Shown here in pieces: positions 27,392-37,211 of a stretch of DNA of 64,000 nucleotides. The stretch comes from Acidipila sp. EB88 (GTDB lineage: Bacteria; Acidobacteriota; Terriglobia; Terriglobales; Acidobacteriaceae), in assembly GCF_003858395.1 (NCBI RefSeq), contig NZ_QWEV01000005.1, positions 1 through 64,000 of the forward strand, in the 5' to 3' direction. The notes beneath the pieces were generated by a model that was not told the DNA's origin, made no database searches, and worked only from the letters and a program-made list of their open reading frames with translations. Every line of letters begins with the position of its first letter. Within the stretch, counting starts at the first letter, position 1. The translations under genes were made by a program, and so were the position numbers.

Positions 27392-28546
27392 TCAAACAGC
27401 GACGGTGAAGGTGTCCTCGGTACGCGTGACCGCCCGGTACATCGTGTCGCGCTCAAAAGGGACCCGGCCGGCAGCCGTGATCAGGTGCACCAGGTCCTGC
27501 CGGCGCATGCCCTGCGGCGTAGTAGCGCCCGCATCGTGGTAGATCTTCTCCTCGATCACCGTTCCGTCGATGTCATCCGCGCCAAAGCGCAGCGAAATCT
27601 GTGCCATCTTTGCGGAAACCATCTGCCAGTAGCTCTTGATGTGCGCGAAGTTATCGAGCATCAGGCGCCCTACAGCGATCTGCTTCATGTCGAGCAGCCC
27701 GGTCGTACGCGGCAGATGATGGAGCGCGGTGTTGTCGGGGTGGAACGCGAGCGGGATAAAGGTCTGGAAACCGCCCGTGCGGTCCTGCACATCGCGAAGC
27801 CGGCACATGTGATCCACGCGGTCTTCGTCGTTCTCGACATGCCCATAGAGCATCGTGGCGTTGCTGCGCAGCCCAAGCTGGTGCGCGGTCTCCGCTGTTT
27901 CGAGCCACTCATTGCCGTTGATCTTGTGGTCGCAGATGATCGAGCGCACCCGGTCGGAGAAGATCTCGGCGCCGCCGCCCGGCATGGAGTCCACCCCGGC
28001 CGCACGCACCTTCTCCAGTACCTCGCGAATGGTGAGCTTGGCGCGCTTGGCGAAGAAGGCCACCTCCACCATCGTGAATGCCTTGACATGCACCAGCGGG
28101 AAACGCTCCTTGAGCCCGGACACCATGTCGAGGAAGTACTCCAGGGGAAGGTCAGGGTGCAGTCCGCCCACAATGTGGAACTCGGTCACGGCCTCGGAGT
28201 AGCCTTCGGCGGCCGTTGCCCACGCTTCCTCCAGCGCCATCGTGTAGGTGCCTTCGGTACCCTTCTTACGGCCAAAAGCACACAGCCGGCACGACGCCAC
28301 GCACACATTGGTCGGATTGATGTGGCGGTTCACGTTGAAGTACGTGAGGTCGCCATGCAGGCGCTCGCGCACGCTGTTGGCCAGCCAGCCGACAGCCAGG
28401 ATGTCCGGGGACCGGTACAGCGCGAGGCCATCCTCGAAACTCAGCCGCTGCTGCGCGGCCACCTTCTCGGCGATCGGCTCCAGGGCGCGATCGTCCGTCA
28501 CAAAGGGTCGCCGTGCGCCCACAAGTCCTGCCAGCTGTTCAGCCAT
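27392..28546 (-). CDS. mqnE: Aminofutalosine synthase
   Basis: Radical-SAM enzyme of the futalosine menaquinone pathway; it joins 3-((1-carboxyvinyl)oxy)benzoate to adenosylmethionine to make aminofutalosine. 384 residues. The CxxxCxxC cluster motif is at Cys82, Cys86 and Cys89 (CVASCRLCAF), preceded by FNVNRHINPTN. Further family blocks are EFHIVGGLHPDLP, GVDSMPGGGAEIF and TMLYGHVE. No other mqn gene is in the window. It indicates that menaquinone is made by the futalosine rather than the classical Men route, consistent with the b558-type succinate dehydrogenase at 58.6 kb. Confidence 0.93.
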   Translation of the reverse strand: MAEQLAGLVGARRPFVTDDRALEPIAEKVAAQQRLSFEDGLALYRSPDILAVGWLANSVRERLHGDLTYFNVNRHINPTNVCVASCRLCAFGRKKGTEGTYTMALEEAWATAAEGYSEAVTEFHIVGGLHPDLPLEYFLDMVSGLKERFPLVHVKAFTMVEVAFFAKRAKLTIREVLEKVRAAGVDSMPGGGAEIFSDRVRSIICDHKINGNEWLETAETAHQLGLRSNATMLYGHVENDEDRVDHMCRLRDVQDRTGGFQTFIPLAFHPDNTALHHLPRTTGLLDMKQIAVGRLMLDNFAHIKSYWQMVSAKMAQISLRFGADDIDGTVIEEKIYHDAGATTPQGMRRQDLVHLITAAGRVPFERDTMYRAVTRTEDTFTVAV

Positions 28547-28674
28547 GGATATGCACTCCAGCCCTTATTTTACCGAACCAGGTGCGGCAGCCCGCACCAG
28601 GGTTACTGTCGCGCGTTGATCCCTCGCACGCGCGCGCACCACGTGACCAAACAGCACTGTTACCATGCCGAAAG

Positions 28675-29313
28675 ATGCCCACGAAGACTTATCGGCGGTG
28701 CCGTTTCCTTGCGCTTCCATTTGCCGTCGCCGGTTGCCTTTTGGCTTCCATGGGAGCGGCGCGGGCGCTTGCCCAGACGGCACAGCCGCGTACCCTGCAC
28801 TGGTGGAGCCTGCATCGAGAAATTAGCGAGCCCGTGCAGAAGGCTGTCCAGCCAGACTTCCTTCCGGAGATCTCAGCACAAGCGCTCGATCGCACGTCGC
28901 TGCGCTTGCCAAACCAGCTCCAGGGTGCGCGCAATCTCCTGCTGATCTCATGGCGTCGCGACCAGGAGCAGCAACTGGCCACTTGGACCGCTCCATCGCA
29001 GGCGCTGCAGCACACGCGTTTAAACTTCAAGGTGTACCGGATGCCGGTAAGCGCGCCTGAGAATGCCCTGTACCGCTGGTGGGATAACGCGTCCTTGCGT
29101 GCGCAGGAAACCGACCCCGAACTGCTGCACTGGACCGTCCCGGTTTACGTAGACAAGGCCGCGTTGCACCAGGCGATCGGACTGGGAATGGATGAATCGA
29201 TGGTGGTCGTGCTCCTCGTCGATCCAACGGGACGCATTCAGTGGAAGGCTCAGGGTGCGTCCACGGATGCCACGCGGGCTGGGCTGCTCGCGGCCGCAGC
29301 TACTCCCCGGTAG
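28675..29313 (+). CDS. Secreted redoxin-like protein without catalytic cysteines
   Basis: 212 residues from the ATG at 28675; this start leaves a good signal peptide (ALPFAVAGCLLASMGAARAL, cleavage near AQT). The mature part has a thioredoxin-like layout: strand ARNLLLISWRR, a later strand VVVLLVDPTGRIQWKAQG and a helix TRAGLLAAA at the end. DPxGxIxxxxxG is typical of redoxin and ATP10-like folds. No CxxC is present, so disulfide chemistry is unlikely. Its stop overlaps rimI on the other strand by 14 bases. Function is unknown. Confidence 0.6.
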   Translation: MPTKTYRRCRFLALPFAVAGCLLASMGAARALAQTAQPRTLHWWSLHREISEPVQKAVQPDFLPEISAQALDRTSLRLPNQLQGARNLLLISWRRDQEQQLATWTAPSQALQHTRLNFKVYRMPVSAPENALYRWWDNASLRAQETDPELLHWTVPVYVDKAALHQAIGLGMDESMVVVLLVDPTGRIQWKAQGASTDATRAGLLAAAATPR

Positions 29314-29842
29314 CTCCTGCCGCAGGCGCAGCCGGAGCCACTGGATCGAGTCTTAACTCCAGCTCCAGTGCGTCTGTGAGGCCGTTGTAATAGCCCGGGA
29401 TTGTCCCGGTGACCTCGAACCCGAAGTGCCGGTAGAACCGCTGGGCCGCGTGGTTTTCGATTGAGACTTCCAGCACGATCGACTGCAGGTTGAGCGCCGT
29501 GCCTTTCTGCAGCATCCAGCGCATCAGCAAGCCACCCACACCGCGCCGACGTGCTTCCGGCGCTACGTCAATGGTGAGTATGTGGAGGGCTGGAGCCGGC
29601 GATGGAGACTCCCGCAAACGCCGCCGCACCGAGCGTACGACGGCGAATCCCAGGATATGTTCTTCGCCATTTTGGCTCGCGGATGTGGAGCAGGCGACTG
29701 CGGTTGACGAGCTGGGGTGATGCAGGAAGCTGCGCAACTCCGCGTAGCTGTACGCGATGCCCGGCGGAAAGCAGACCTGGTCCAGTGCATGCAGCACAGG
29801 CAGGTCTGCCTCCGTGTAGTCGCGTAGTGCAACCGGGCTCAC
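29300..29842 (-). CDS. rimI: GNAT acetyltransferase, RimI-like
   Basis: About 180 residues. GNAT fold with acetyl-CoA-binding motif A, LTIDVAPEARRRGVGGLLM, then LEVSIENHAAQRFYRHFGFE, the NxxAxxFYxxxGF motif of RimI-type N-terminal acetyltransferases. RimI acetylates ribosomal protein S18, but paralogues have other targets. I place the start at the GTG at 29842 (VSPVALRDYTEADL), one base after the stop of the upstream BNR protein gene. A longer frame exists but would overlap that gene by 170 bases. It is probably translated coupled to its upstream neighbour. Confidence 0.75.
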   Translation of the reverse strand: MSPVALRDYTEADLPVLHALDQVCFPPGIAYSYAELRSFLHHPSSSTAVACSTSASQNGEEHILGFAVVRSVRRRLRESPSPAPALHILTIDVAPEARRRGVGGLLMRWMLQKGTALNLQSIVLEVSIENHAAQRFYRHFGFEVTGTIPGYYNGLTDALELELRLDPVAPAAPAAGATGE

Positions 29843-29843
29843 C

Positions 29844-31910
29844 CTACTGAGCGCCTGAAGGAGCACCCGGGGTTGCGGTGCCCGCGTTCTGGGGTCGTGC
29901 CTCGAGCACCACACCGTCGAACAGCGAGGCGCCAACAAGCCGGTTGCCCTGCTGCAGCACCTGGTGAACACGCCATCCAGCCTGCCAGTACTTCCAGGGA
30001 CTTCCGGAAGCATCGACGCCGAAGATCGTGGTGGACGTGCGGGATGACACCAGGACCTTCTTCAACGAGGGATCGTAGTCAAGACCACCGATCTCGCCGA
30101 GAGGCAGGTTCTTGATCTGCTGCCAGGTCTCACCCGAATCCTTGGTGTAGAAAACGCCTTCGCGTCCGCCCGCCCAAAGCACGTTGTCGCCCGATACAGC
30201 CAGGGCATTGATGCCGGTGAGTCCAGTTGGAACTGGAATCGGCTTCCAGTTCTGCCCGGCATCATCCGACAGCATGAGACTGCCGCGCTGACCAGCCACC
30301 ACGCGCGAGCCTAGGGCATCGACGTAGCGGTAATCGGCCGGCGGCAGCTTCGTCATTTCCCAGGTCGTGCCATTGTCCGCGGAGCGATATACGCCCTTCG
30401 CGGTGGCGGCGAACCAGGCTGTGGACGGCTGATCGAGCCCACCGAAGTCCAAGGAGTTGACCCGGCCCTGGATCGCGCCCATCTTCTTGGACGTTTCCAC
30501 GGTCTTCGTCACCTTGCGGCCGTGGACGCGGGAGACCACCGGGTGGCTGTCGTGCTGGACCAGGTCACCAATCGTCTGCCACTTTCCATCAGAGAGCTTC
30601 GCTACGCCGTCATTGGTGCCTGCATAGACATTGCCATCGGTGCCCTGTGCCAACACGAAGACGTCGCGCCCGTTCAGCCCTTCCGACTGCTGCTGCCAGC
30701 TGGATCCGTCATCCTTGCTTACGAACATGCCGCCGTAAATCTTGTCGTTCAGTACCCCGGCGTAGAGGGTGCCCGGCTGCTTCTGGTCGACCAGCAGCGT
30801 CTGCACGAGCCGCTGCGAAAAGCCACTGTTCGACGAACTGAAGGTCTTGCCGCCGTCCTCGCTTGCGAGAACGCCGCTGCGATCGGTCGCCAGCATCAGG
30901 TGCTGATCGTTCGTGGGGTCCACAAACACGTCGTTGATGATCACGTCGGGGCCGGTCAGGCGGGTCCAGTTCGTGCCCGCATCGGCAGTCTTGTAAAGAC
31001 CCTCAGTCGTGCCCGCGTAGACGATCTTGGCGTTGGTCGGGTCCTGCATCAGCACGCGGGTACGCCGAGCGGTCGAAGGAATGCCTTGTACCTTGTGGAA
31101 GAGATCGCCGGCCGAGTCGCTCTTGTAAATGCCGGAGCAGGCACTGGCATAGACCACGGAAGGCGTATGCGGGTCGATGATGATCGAGAAAACGTCCGAG
31201 TCATCGATCAGGCCATTCTTGATGTTGGTCCAGTGCGCTCCGCCGTCCGTGGTCTTCCAGGGCAGGTGCCAGGTACCGGCATACATGATGTTGGTGTCGA
31301 CTGGATCGATCGCAACCGATTCCACCTCATGAAGCTCGGTCGAGTGTGCCGGCGTGATCGCCGCCCAGTGCTGGCCGCCATCGTTGGAACGATAAACGCC
31401 GGAAACCGTGCCGGCCATGTAGATTTTCGGATTGGAAGGAGCCTGCGCAAGAGCGCGAACACTCTGCCCATCCATGTCGGGCACCACGGCCCACTTCTTG
31501 CCGCCGTCATGGCTGATGTAGATGCTGCCGCCGTGGCCGTCAATCTCGAACACGCCGGCTACCAGCGTCTTGGGGTCACTCGCGTCCACGAAGATGTTGT
31601 CCACTGCGAGATTGTCACCACTGCCCAGCTTGGCGAGCCGTTGCCAGCTCTTTCCGGCATCGTTGGTCTCGTACACCCACGAGCTCAGGGTGCCCAGGTA
31701 AAGGTGTTGATTGTTCTTCGGGTCGGGAGCGAGCGAGCGGGCATCTCCGCCGTCCGGGCCGACCGACGTCCAGATGCGCTGCGCCGAAGCTGATGGGGTT
31801 TGTGCGCTTGCCGTGGAAAAGGGAGTGACAGCAAGAACCAGCGTAGCAAAGGCGGCAAGATTGAAAAGGCGAGGGAGGATGCGGGTGGTGCGATGGGTGC
31901 GATTCGTCAT
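29844..31910 (-). CDS. Secreted BNR/Ycf48-sortilin-like repeat protein
   Basis: About 688 residues from the ATG at 31910, giving a signal peptide (NLAAFATLVLAVTPFSTASA). The mature protein is a long beta-propeller. At least ten repeats carry the Asp-box pattern SxDxGxxW (SHDGGKKWAVV, SNDGGQHWAAI, TTDGGAHWTNI, SADNGTTWEM, TKDSGETWQQI), each followed by PxxPxxxYAGT-like turns. Such propellers occur in exo-sialidase-like, sortilin (VPS10) and Ycf48 proteins. No sialidase catalytic residues are evident, so a binding or scaffolding role outside the cytoplasm is likelier. It is upstream of, and nearly touching, rimI. Confidence 0.8.
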   Translation of the reverse strand: MTNRTHRTTRILPRLFNLAAFATLVLAVTPFSTASAQTPSASAQRIWTSVGPDGGDARSLAPDPKNNQHLYLGTLSSWVYETNDAGKSWQRLAKLGSGDNLAVDNIFVDASDPKTLVAGVFEIDGHGGSIYISHDGGKKWAVVPDMDGQSVRALAQAPSNPKIYMAGTVSGVYRSNDGGQHWAAITPAHSTELHEVESVAIDPVDTNIMYAGTWHLPWKTTDGGAHWTNIKNGLIDDSDVFSIIIDPHTPSVVYASACSGIYKSDSAGDLFHKVQGIPSTARRTRVLMQDPTNAKIVYAGTTEGLYKTADAGTNWTRLTGPDVIINDVFVDPTNDQHLMLATDRSGVLASEDGGKTFSSSNSGFSQRLVQTLLVDQKQPGTLYAGVLNDKIYGGMFVSKDDGSSWQQQSEGLNGRDVFVLAQGTDGNVYAGTNDGVAKLSDGKWQTIGDLVQHDSHPVVSRVHGRKVTKTVETSKKMGAIQGRVNSLDFGGLDQPSTAWFAATAKGVYRSADNGTTWEMTKLPPADYRYVDALGSRVVAGQRGSLMLSDDAGQNWKPIPVPTGLTGINALAVSGDNVLWAGGREGVFYTKDSGETWQQIKNLPLGEIGGLDYDPSLKKVLVSSRTSTTIFGVDASGSPWKYWQAGWRVHQVLQQGNRLVGASLFDGVVLEARPQNAGTATPGAPSGAQ

Positions 31911-32090
31911 GATACGCCGGTGTGGACCGGTCTCCTTCAACATCGTGTACGCGGGTTCGAGCGAGCGGGTTGAGCGCAAGCGGTAAAGCTCGGGCAGACA
32001 AGCAGAGCAGAAAAGCGGGGCTGACCGTGATAGCGGCCAGCCCCTGTGTTGCTCGCAGAGCGGAAGCCTCGCGGCCCCCGCTCTTACGGG

Positions 32091-33800
32091 TTACTTCTTG
32101 TGGTGCTTGTGGTGTGCAGGTGCATGCGCGGTGCGGGACTGGGCCTTGACCGAATCATCGACCGGTGTCGTGCCCTGGATCTCGCTATCGAACGATGCGC
32201 CAGCAGGTACCAGGTAGTTGTCAACCTCGTTCGTACCCTTCGTGCCGGTCCGGACCGAGATGCGCGAAGCATCAATGCCCTTCTCCTTCACCAGGTAGTC
32301 CTTGGTGTTGACAGCGCGCTGTGCAGCAAGCTTCTCAGGCGTCATCATCGCGGCGGCATGCTTACCATGCCGGCCCATCGGTGCTGCTGCCGGAGCTGCA
32401 TTGCCAACCAGGACCACCGAGGCGTCGGCCGAGCGCTGCGCGTTGAGGGTCACGTCGTCAAGGCAGGCCTTGGCTTCGTTGTCCACACGTGCGGGACGCT
32501 TGGTGTCACGATCGAAGGTGATGTCGCAAAGCGTTTGTACCTTGGGTGCGGGTGCCGGCGGAGCAGCAACGGTGACCGTGGTCGTCGTTGTTGCGGTCTG
32601 ACCCTTGTCATCAGCCACGTTGCAGGTGACAGTGACGGTGCCGGCCGGTGCGCCTGCGGTTGCCAGGGTTGCCGTGTTCGACGTGCCGGAGATCTGGCCA
32701 GCCGATGCGGAGTAGCTGTAGGTCAGCGGACGGTTCTGCGGGCTGACACCCATGGCAGTGATCGTCGAGCTGTCGCCCGGGTTCACGCTGCTTGGGTTGG
32801 CCGAGCACGAGATCGTCGGCGGTTCGAACTGCTTGACCGTGAACGGCACGGTGCAGTCAGCGAACTGGCCCGGCTTCATGCCGTAACCAACGTGGCCCAT
32901 CGCCGTGTAAGAACCCGGCTGCAGGTTTGCGGTGTCGACTGTCGCGGTGGAGCTGTCACCCTTGATCTGGATGCCCTGACCTGTCCAGGTGTAGCTGGCA
33001 GGCTTCTTGGGATCCAGGTTGGCGGCAGTGCCCGTAATGGTGACTGGGTCGCCAGGGAATACCGACATCGGAGCAGCCGAGCAGGTGTAGGTGACCGGCG
33101 GCGGCGGCACGATGTTGCCGAACTTGAACAGGAGGCCTGCGCTCAGCTCAGCCGAGTCGATGTTGGCGCGGCCACCATCGATGGGTTGGGGACCAAAATC
33201 GGCATGCGTGTAGACATAGTCTGCCTGGAACAGGCGGATGCCGAGGTGGTGATTAAACAAGGGGGTGTCGTAATCAAGACCGCCGCCAACCTTGAGCATC
33301 GGGCCCCAGGTGTAGACGTGATAGACATTGGGTTCGGCATTCGGGCCACCGACGCGGGAAGCACCGGCCATTGCGTGAGCAAAGGGCGTAACACCCAGCG
33401 ATGACGGATAGCGGAAGATGATACCGGCAGTCGCATCCTGGAAGCCATCGTTCTTGCCCAGGGTGTGGTCAGCGTATTCAACCACGCCGCCTACGTAGCG
33501 GTTGAAGAAGTAAGCGGCCGAACCGATCGCCCCTTCGTCCACCGAGCCATAACGTACTGGGTACGGTGTTCCGGCAATCGTGTTGGTCGTGACCGTGCCA
33601 TGTGGAGCAAAGTACGAGTAGCCGGTGAAGATGTCGATCCGGGATACTGGTGCCTGCTTCGGCATCATCTGTGACGGGGCTGGTGCTGGCGCCGCCGGTG
33701 TTGAAGCTGAATCCTGCGCATAGAGGCCCGTGGCGCCGAGCCCCACAGCACAACCTACTAGCAGAATTCGGCCCAAAGAATGCGTTGAACCTCGATACAT
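32091..33800 (-). CDS. Outer-membrane beta-barrel / Ig-repeat / OmpA-like protein
   Basis: About 569 residues from the ATG at 33800; signal peptide GRILLVGCAVGLGATGLYAQ. In order: an 8-strand OmpA/OprF-like barrel (about 45-215, starting VSRIDIFTGYSYFAP), two Ig/PKD-like domains (about 230-410, with SAAPMSVFPGDPVTITGTA and SANPSSVNPGDSSTITA) and an OmpA C-terminal peptidoglycan-binding-type domain (about 425-540). The last contains AAQRAVNTKDYLVKEKGID, RISVRTGTKG and a His/Lys-rich end. The usual ND..LSxxRA motif is only partly kept, so peptidoglycan binding is uncertain. It likely links the outer membrane to the wall. The gene is isolated. Confidence 0.8.
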   Translation of the reverse strand: MYRGSTHSLGRILLVGCAVGLGATGLYAQDSASTPAAPAPAPSQMMPKQAPVSRIDIFTGYSYFAPHGTVTTNTIAGTPYPVRYGSVDEGAIGSAAYFFNRYVGGVVEYADHTLGKNDGFQDATAGIIFRYPSSLGVTPFAHAMAGASRVGGPNAEPNVYHVYTWGPMLKVGGGLDYDTPLFNHHLGIRLFQADYVYTHADFGPQPIDGGRANIDSAELSAGLLFKFGNIVPPPPVTYTCSAAPMSVFPGDPVTITGTAANLDPKKPASYTWTGQGIQIKGDSSTATVDTANLQPGSYTAMGHVGYGMKPGQFADCTVPFTVKQFEPPTISCSANPSSVNPGDSSTITAMGVSPQNRPLTYSYSASAGQISGTSNTATLATAGAPAGTVTVTCNVADDKGQTATTTTTVTVAAPPAPAPKVQTLCDITFDRDTKRPARVDNEAKACLDDVTLNAQRSADASVVLVGNAAPAAAPMGRHGKHAAAMMTPEKLAAQRAVNTKDYLVKEKGIDASRISVRTGTKGTNEVDNYLVPAGASFDSEIQGTTPVDDSVKAQSRTAHAPAHHKHHKK

Positions 33801-34306
33801 GCGTCTATCCTCCGCAACCAAACTTAAAAGTCGAACAAAATTCCTGGCGAAAACGCGATGTTACTAGTATTTCTGACCTCCACAAGTGAGCTGGGAGCGG
33901 AACCTAGTACACGTTCACTACCTTAGAGCATCATGCGGCTGTGAAGTTGCCTGCCGCCAGCCGCTTTTTCGCTCGTATCCGATTGATCAACTAGGGGTTC
34001 AGCCGCCTTGAACACTCTGCCGACTATCCCCATCACTGATCCATCTACAGGGATAAGAGTGTCCGCTCGCAACACACAAAGCAAGCAAAATCTCCCATCA
34101 GCTACCACTTTGGTATAAACCGAGGTGCTATAGGGCTAGGTGCGTACAGAATAGGAACAGAAACGTGGCTGGCAACGTGCTAATGGACGTGCGAGAGGGC
34201 CGTGGAAGCCGGAGAGCATGCGCGTTGCCGTGGTTCGCAACGTGCTCGCCGCACGCAAGTGAGCCCGCCAGGGTGGCGGGCTCAGGCGTGGATCTTCTCG
34301 GCAGGC
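33801..34306. other. Intergenic region upstream of the OmpA-like gene
   Basis: About 500 bases, AT-richer near 33810-33910, which likely holds the promoter of the minus-strand OmpA-like gene. A GC-rich hairpin gcccgccagggtggcgggc at 34262-34280 lies just downstream of nuoB. It could terminate nuoB transcription, although no long T run follows. No coding frame is convincing. Confidence 0.4.
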
Positions 34307-34903
<597 letters not shown>

Positions 34904-35179
34904 ATTGTTACTATATCGCCCCGACCGCAAAGCAGGAACCCAATCGCTCGAAGCACTTTGCCGGGGCCGATCCCGGGATCAGTTTGCGGCAACGCCCGAC
35001 CCGCGGCCGCGGCGGTGGCCGCCTCGTTGTTCTTTAGGTTTGCGACAAAGTATGTAAAAGTAGCTGCAACACGGGACACAATCAGCTTTGCCGCACAACT
35101 GTCCTTCGGGAATGTCCGGGGGAACTGCACCGTGCAGGCAGCAGACCATAGACCCCGAGCGCTATATCTTTGGAGTGCC

Positions 35180-36604
35180 ATGTCCGCCAGTTCCCTTTCC
35201 CGCCGCCTGCTTCTGTTGCCGTGCGCTGCCCTGTGTTGTCTGCCCTTTGCCCATGCGTTGGCCCAAACCACTGCCGCGCCGGCGGCGATAACGGAAGCCC
35301 GCATTGCCAAGCTCGAAGCTGCTGCAGCCGCAGCGCAGAGCGGAGCGGACAACACCTGGATGCTGGTGTCCGCGGCCCTGGTGCTGATGATGACGGGCCC
35401 CGGGCTGGCGCTTTTCTACTCCGGCCTGGTGCGACGCAAGAATGTGCTGGCCACCATGATGCAGAGCTTCAGCATGATGGCGATCATCACCGTGCTTTGG
35501 GCGCTGGTGTCGTACTCGCTGGCGTTTGACTCGGGATCGGCCTTTATCGGGGGACTGCACCACGTGTTTCTCCGCGGCGTGGGACTGAGCCCGGACCCTG
35601 ACTACGCGGCCACCCTGCCGCTGCAGACCTACATGATTTACCAGCTCATGTTCGCGATCATCACGCCTGCGCTGATCACCGGGGCGTTTGCGGAACGCAT
35701 GAAGTTTTCCGCCATGTGCGTCTTCATGGTGCTCTGGTCATTGGTGGTGTACTCGCCCATGGCTCACATGGTCTGGGGCAAGGGTGGCCTGCTGAACGCC
35801 TCGCTAGGAGGCCGCTTCCCCACGCTTGACTTCGCCGGGGGCACCGTCGTCCATGTCACATCCGGTGTTTCCGCCCTGGTGTGTGCCCTGTACCTTGGCA
35901 AGCGTGTGGGCTATCCGCGCGAGCCGATGATGCCGCATTCCGTGGTGTTGTCGCTGGTGGGAGCCTGCATGCTGTGGGTCGGCTGGTTCGGCTTCAACGC
36001 TGGTTCCGCCCTTTCGTCTGGTCCCTTGGCCACGTCTGCCTTCGTGAACACCCATTTCGGTGCCGCGGCTGCAGCCATTGCGTGGGGCGCCGCCGAGTGG
36101 ATTCGCAATGGCAAGCCCTCTGCCCTGGGCGCGATCTCGGGCGCAGTGGCCGGCTTAGTCGCCATCACTCCCGCGGCGGGCTACGTGCAGCCCATGGGCG
36201 CCCTGGCCATCGGGCTGATCGCCGGCTTCTTCTGCTATGCCATGGTTGTCTTCGTCAAGAACCTGTTTGGCTACGACGACTCACTCGACGCTTTCGGCGT
36301 GCATGGAGCGGGCGGCACGCTGGGCGCCATCCTGACCGGCATCTTCGCGTCGTCCGCAATCAACCCGATCTTCAAGGACGCGAAGGGCGCGGTGCTTCCA
36401 TCGGGCGCAATTGAGGGTAACTGGCACCAGGTCGGCAACCAGGCCGTGGGGGTGGCGATTGCCTGGGCGCTTTCGATCGTGGGCACGCTGGTCCTGCTCA
36501 AGCTGGTGGACCTGGTGATCGGGCTGCGTGTCTCGGCCGATGATGAAGCCGAGGGCCTCGACATCTCGCAGCATGGGGAAGAAGGCTACGATTTCGCTTC
36601 CTGA
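35180..36604 (+). CDS. amtB: Ammonium transporter
   Basis: 474 residues. Inner-membrane channel for ammonia/ammonium uptake, with 11 helices plus an N-terminal signal sequence (CAALCCLPFAHALAQ). The twin-His pore residues lie in FAGGTVVHVTSG and DAFGVHGAGGTLGA. The entrance signature is GPGLALFYSGLVRRKNVL. A stretch AARIAKLEAAAAAAQSG-like before the first helix is an extracytoplasmic spacer. I placed the start at 35180, where the signal peptide begins. It is followed by glnK and glnD, forming a complete ammonium-sensing cluster in which GlnK plugs the channel under nitrogen sufficiency. Confidence 0.95.
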   Translation: MSASSLSRRLLLLPCAALCCLPFAHALAQTTAAPAAITEARIAKLEAAAAAAQSGADNTWMLVSAALVLMMTGPGLALFYSGLVRRKNVLATMMQSFSMMAIITVLWALVSYSLAFDSGSAFIGGLHHVFLRGVGLSPDPDYAATLPLQTYMIYQLMFAIITPALITGAFAERMKFSAMCVFMVLWSLVVYSPMAHMVWGKGGLLNASLGGRFPTLDFAGGTVVHVTSGVSALVCALYLGKRVGYPREPMMPHSVVLSLVGACMLWVGWFGFNAGSALSSGPLATSAFVNTHFGAAAAAIAWGAAEWIRNGKPSALGAISGAVAGLVAITPAAGYVQPMGALAIGLIAGFFCYAMVVFVKNLFGYDDSLDAFGVHGAGGTLGAILTGIFASSAINPIFKDAKGAVLPSGAIEGNWHQVGNQAVGVAIAWALSIVGTLVLLKLVDLVIGLRVSADDEAEGLDISQHGEEGYDFAS

Positions 36605-36717
36605 GCGCCGGGCTCGTTACCGATGGCGCGGTTGCGCCGGCTTGTGGCTGCATCCGAGCAAGGGCGACCGCATACTGTGAGTGAAGCCCGCATTGCGGGA
36701 AGAAGGATTGGCGAACG

Positions 36718-37056
36718 ATGTACAAGATTGAAGCGATTTTGCAGCCCTCCCGCCTTGATGCCGTGAAGGATGCCCTGCTGGAAGCGGGCATCGAGGGCAT
36801 GACGATCCTGGAAGCCCGCGGCCATGGCCGGCAGAAAGGCCACACGGAGTTTTACCGTGGCCGTGAGTACACCGTAGACCTGCTGCCCAAGATCAAGCTG
36901 GAGACCGTGGTGCAGGACGAGCTTGTGGAGAAGGCAGTCAGCGCAATCTCCAACGCAGCACGGACCGGCAAGATCGGCGATGGCAAGATCTTTCTGACCA
37001 AGGTGGATGAGGCGATCCGCATCCGCAATGACGAGCGCGGTCCAACCGCCCTTTAG
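36718..37056 (+). CDS. glnK: Nitrogen regulatory protein PII
   Basis: 112-residue trimeric signal protein. The T-loop carries Tyr51 in YRGREYTVDLLPKIK, the uridylylation site. The B-loop reads TGKIGDGKIF, binding ATP/ADP and 2-oxoglutarate. Its position directly downstream of amtB identifies it as GlnK rather than GlnB. glnD, which modifies Tyr51, follows about 150 bases later. A purine-rich site (gggaagaaggattg) precedes the ATG. Confidence 0.95.
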   Translation: MYKIEAILQPSRLDAVKDALLEAGIEGMTILEARGHGRQKGHTEFYRGREYTVDLLPKIKLETVVQDELVEKAVSAISNAARTGKIGDGKIFLTKVDEAIRIRNDERGPTAL

Positions 37057-37211
37057 AACCGCGACGAGGGGCCTCGGCTAAGCCACGCGCCGGCGCGCAC
37101 TCCGCACCACCCAGGCTCTGTTTCCCTGCGCCACCTGCTTCAGACCTGTATCGCTTGCGCACCTTTCGAGAGCTTCCAAGTGCAACCGCTGCAAGAAAGG
37201 ACAAGTCGCGC

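Noticed and set aside
27377-28945. 522-codon plus-strand frame opposite mqnE
   Set aside because: Antisense of mqnE, whose radical-SAM motif is clear.
30522-31793. 423-codon plus-strand frame opposite the BNR-repeat protein
   Set aside because: Shadow frame generated by high GC3. It mirrors the repeats of the real gene and has no plausible start signal.
29844-31910. CRISPR-like periodicity in the BNR-repeat gene
   Set aside because: The periodicity is that of protein repeats of about 45-60 codons with variable DNA, not direct repeats with spacers.
32046-33404. 452-codon plus-strand frame opposite the OmpA-like gene
   Set aside because: Composition is Cys/Arg/Gly-rich, typical of antisense of high-GC coding DNA; the minus-strand gene has a signal peptide and recognised domains.
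36640-36656. Possible sigma54 promoter before glnK (TGGCTGCATCCGAGCA)
   Set aside because: Only GG and GC at the right spacing match. Such weak hits are expected by chance in this GC-rich DNA.
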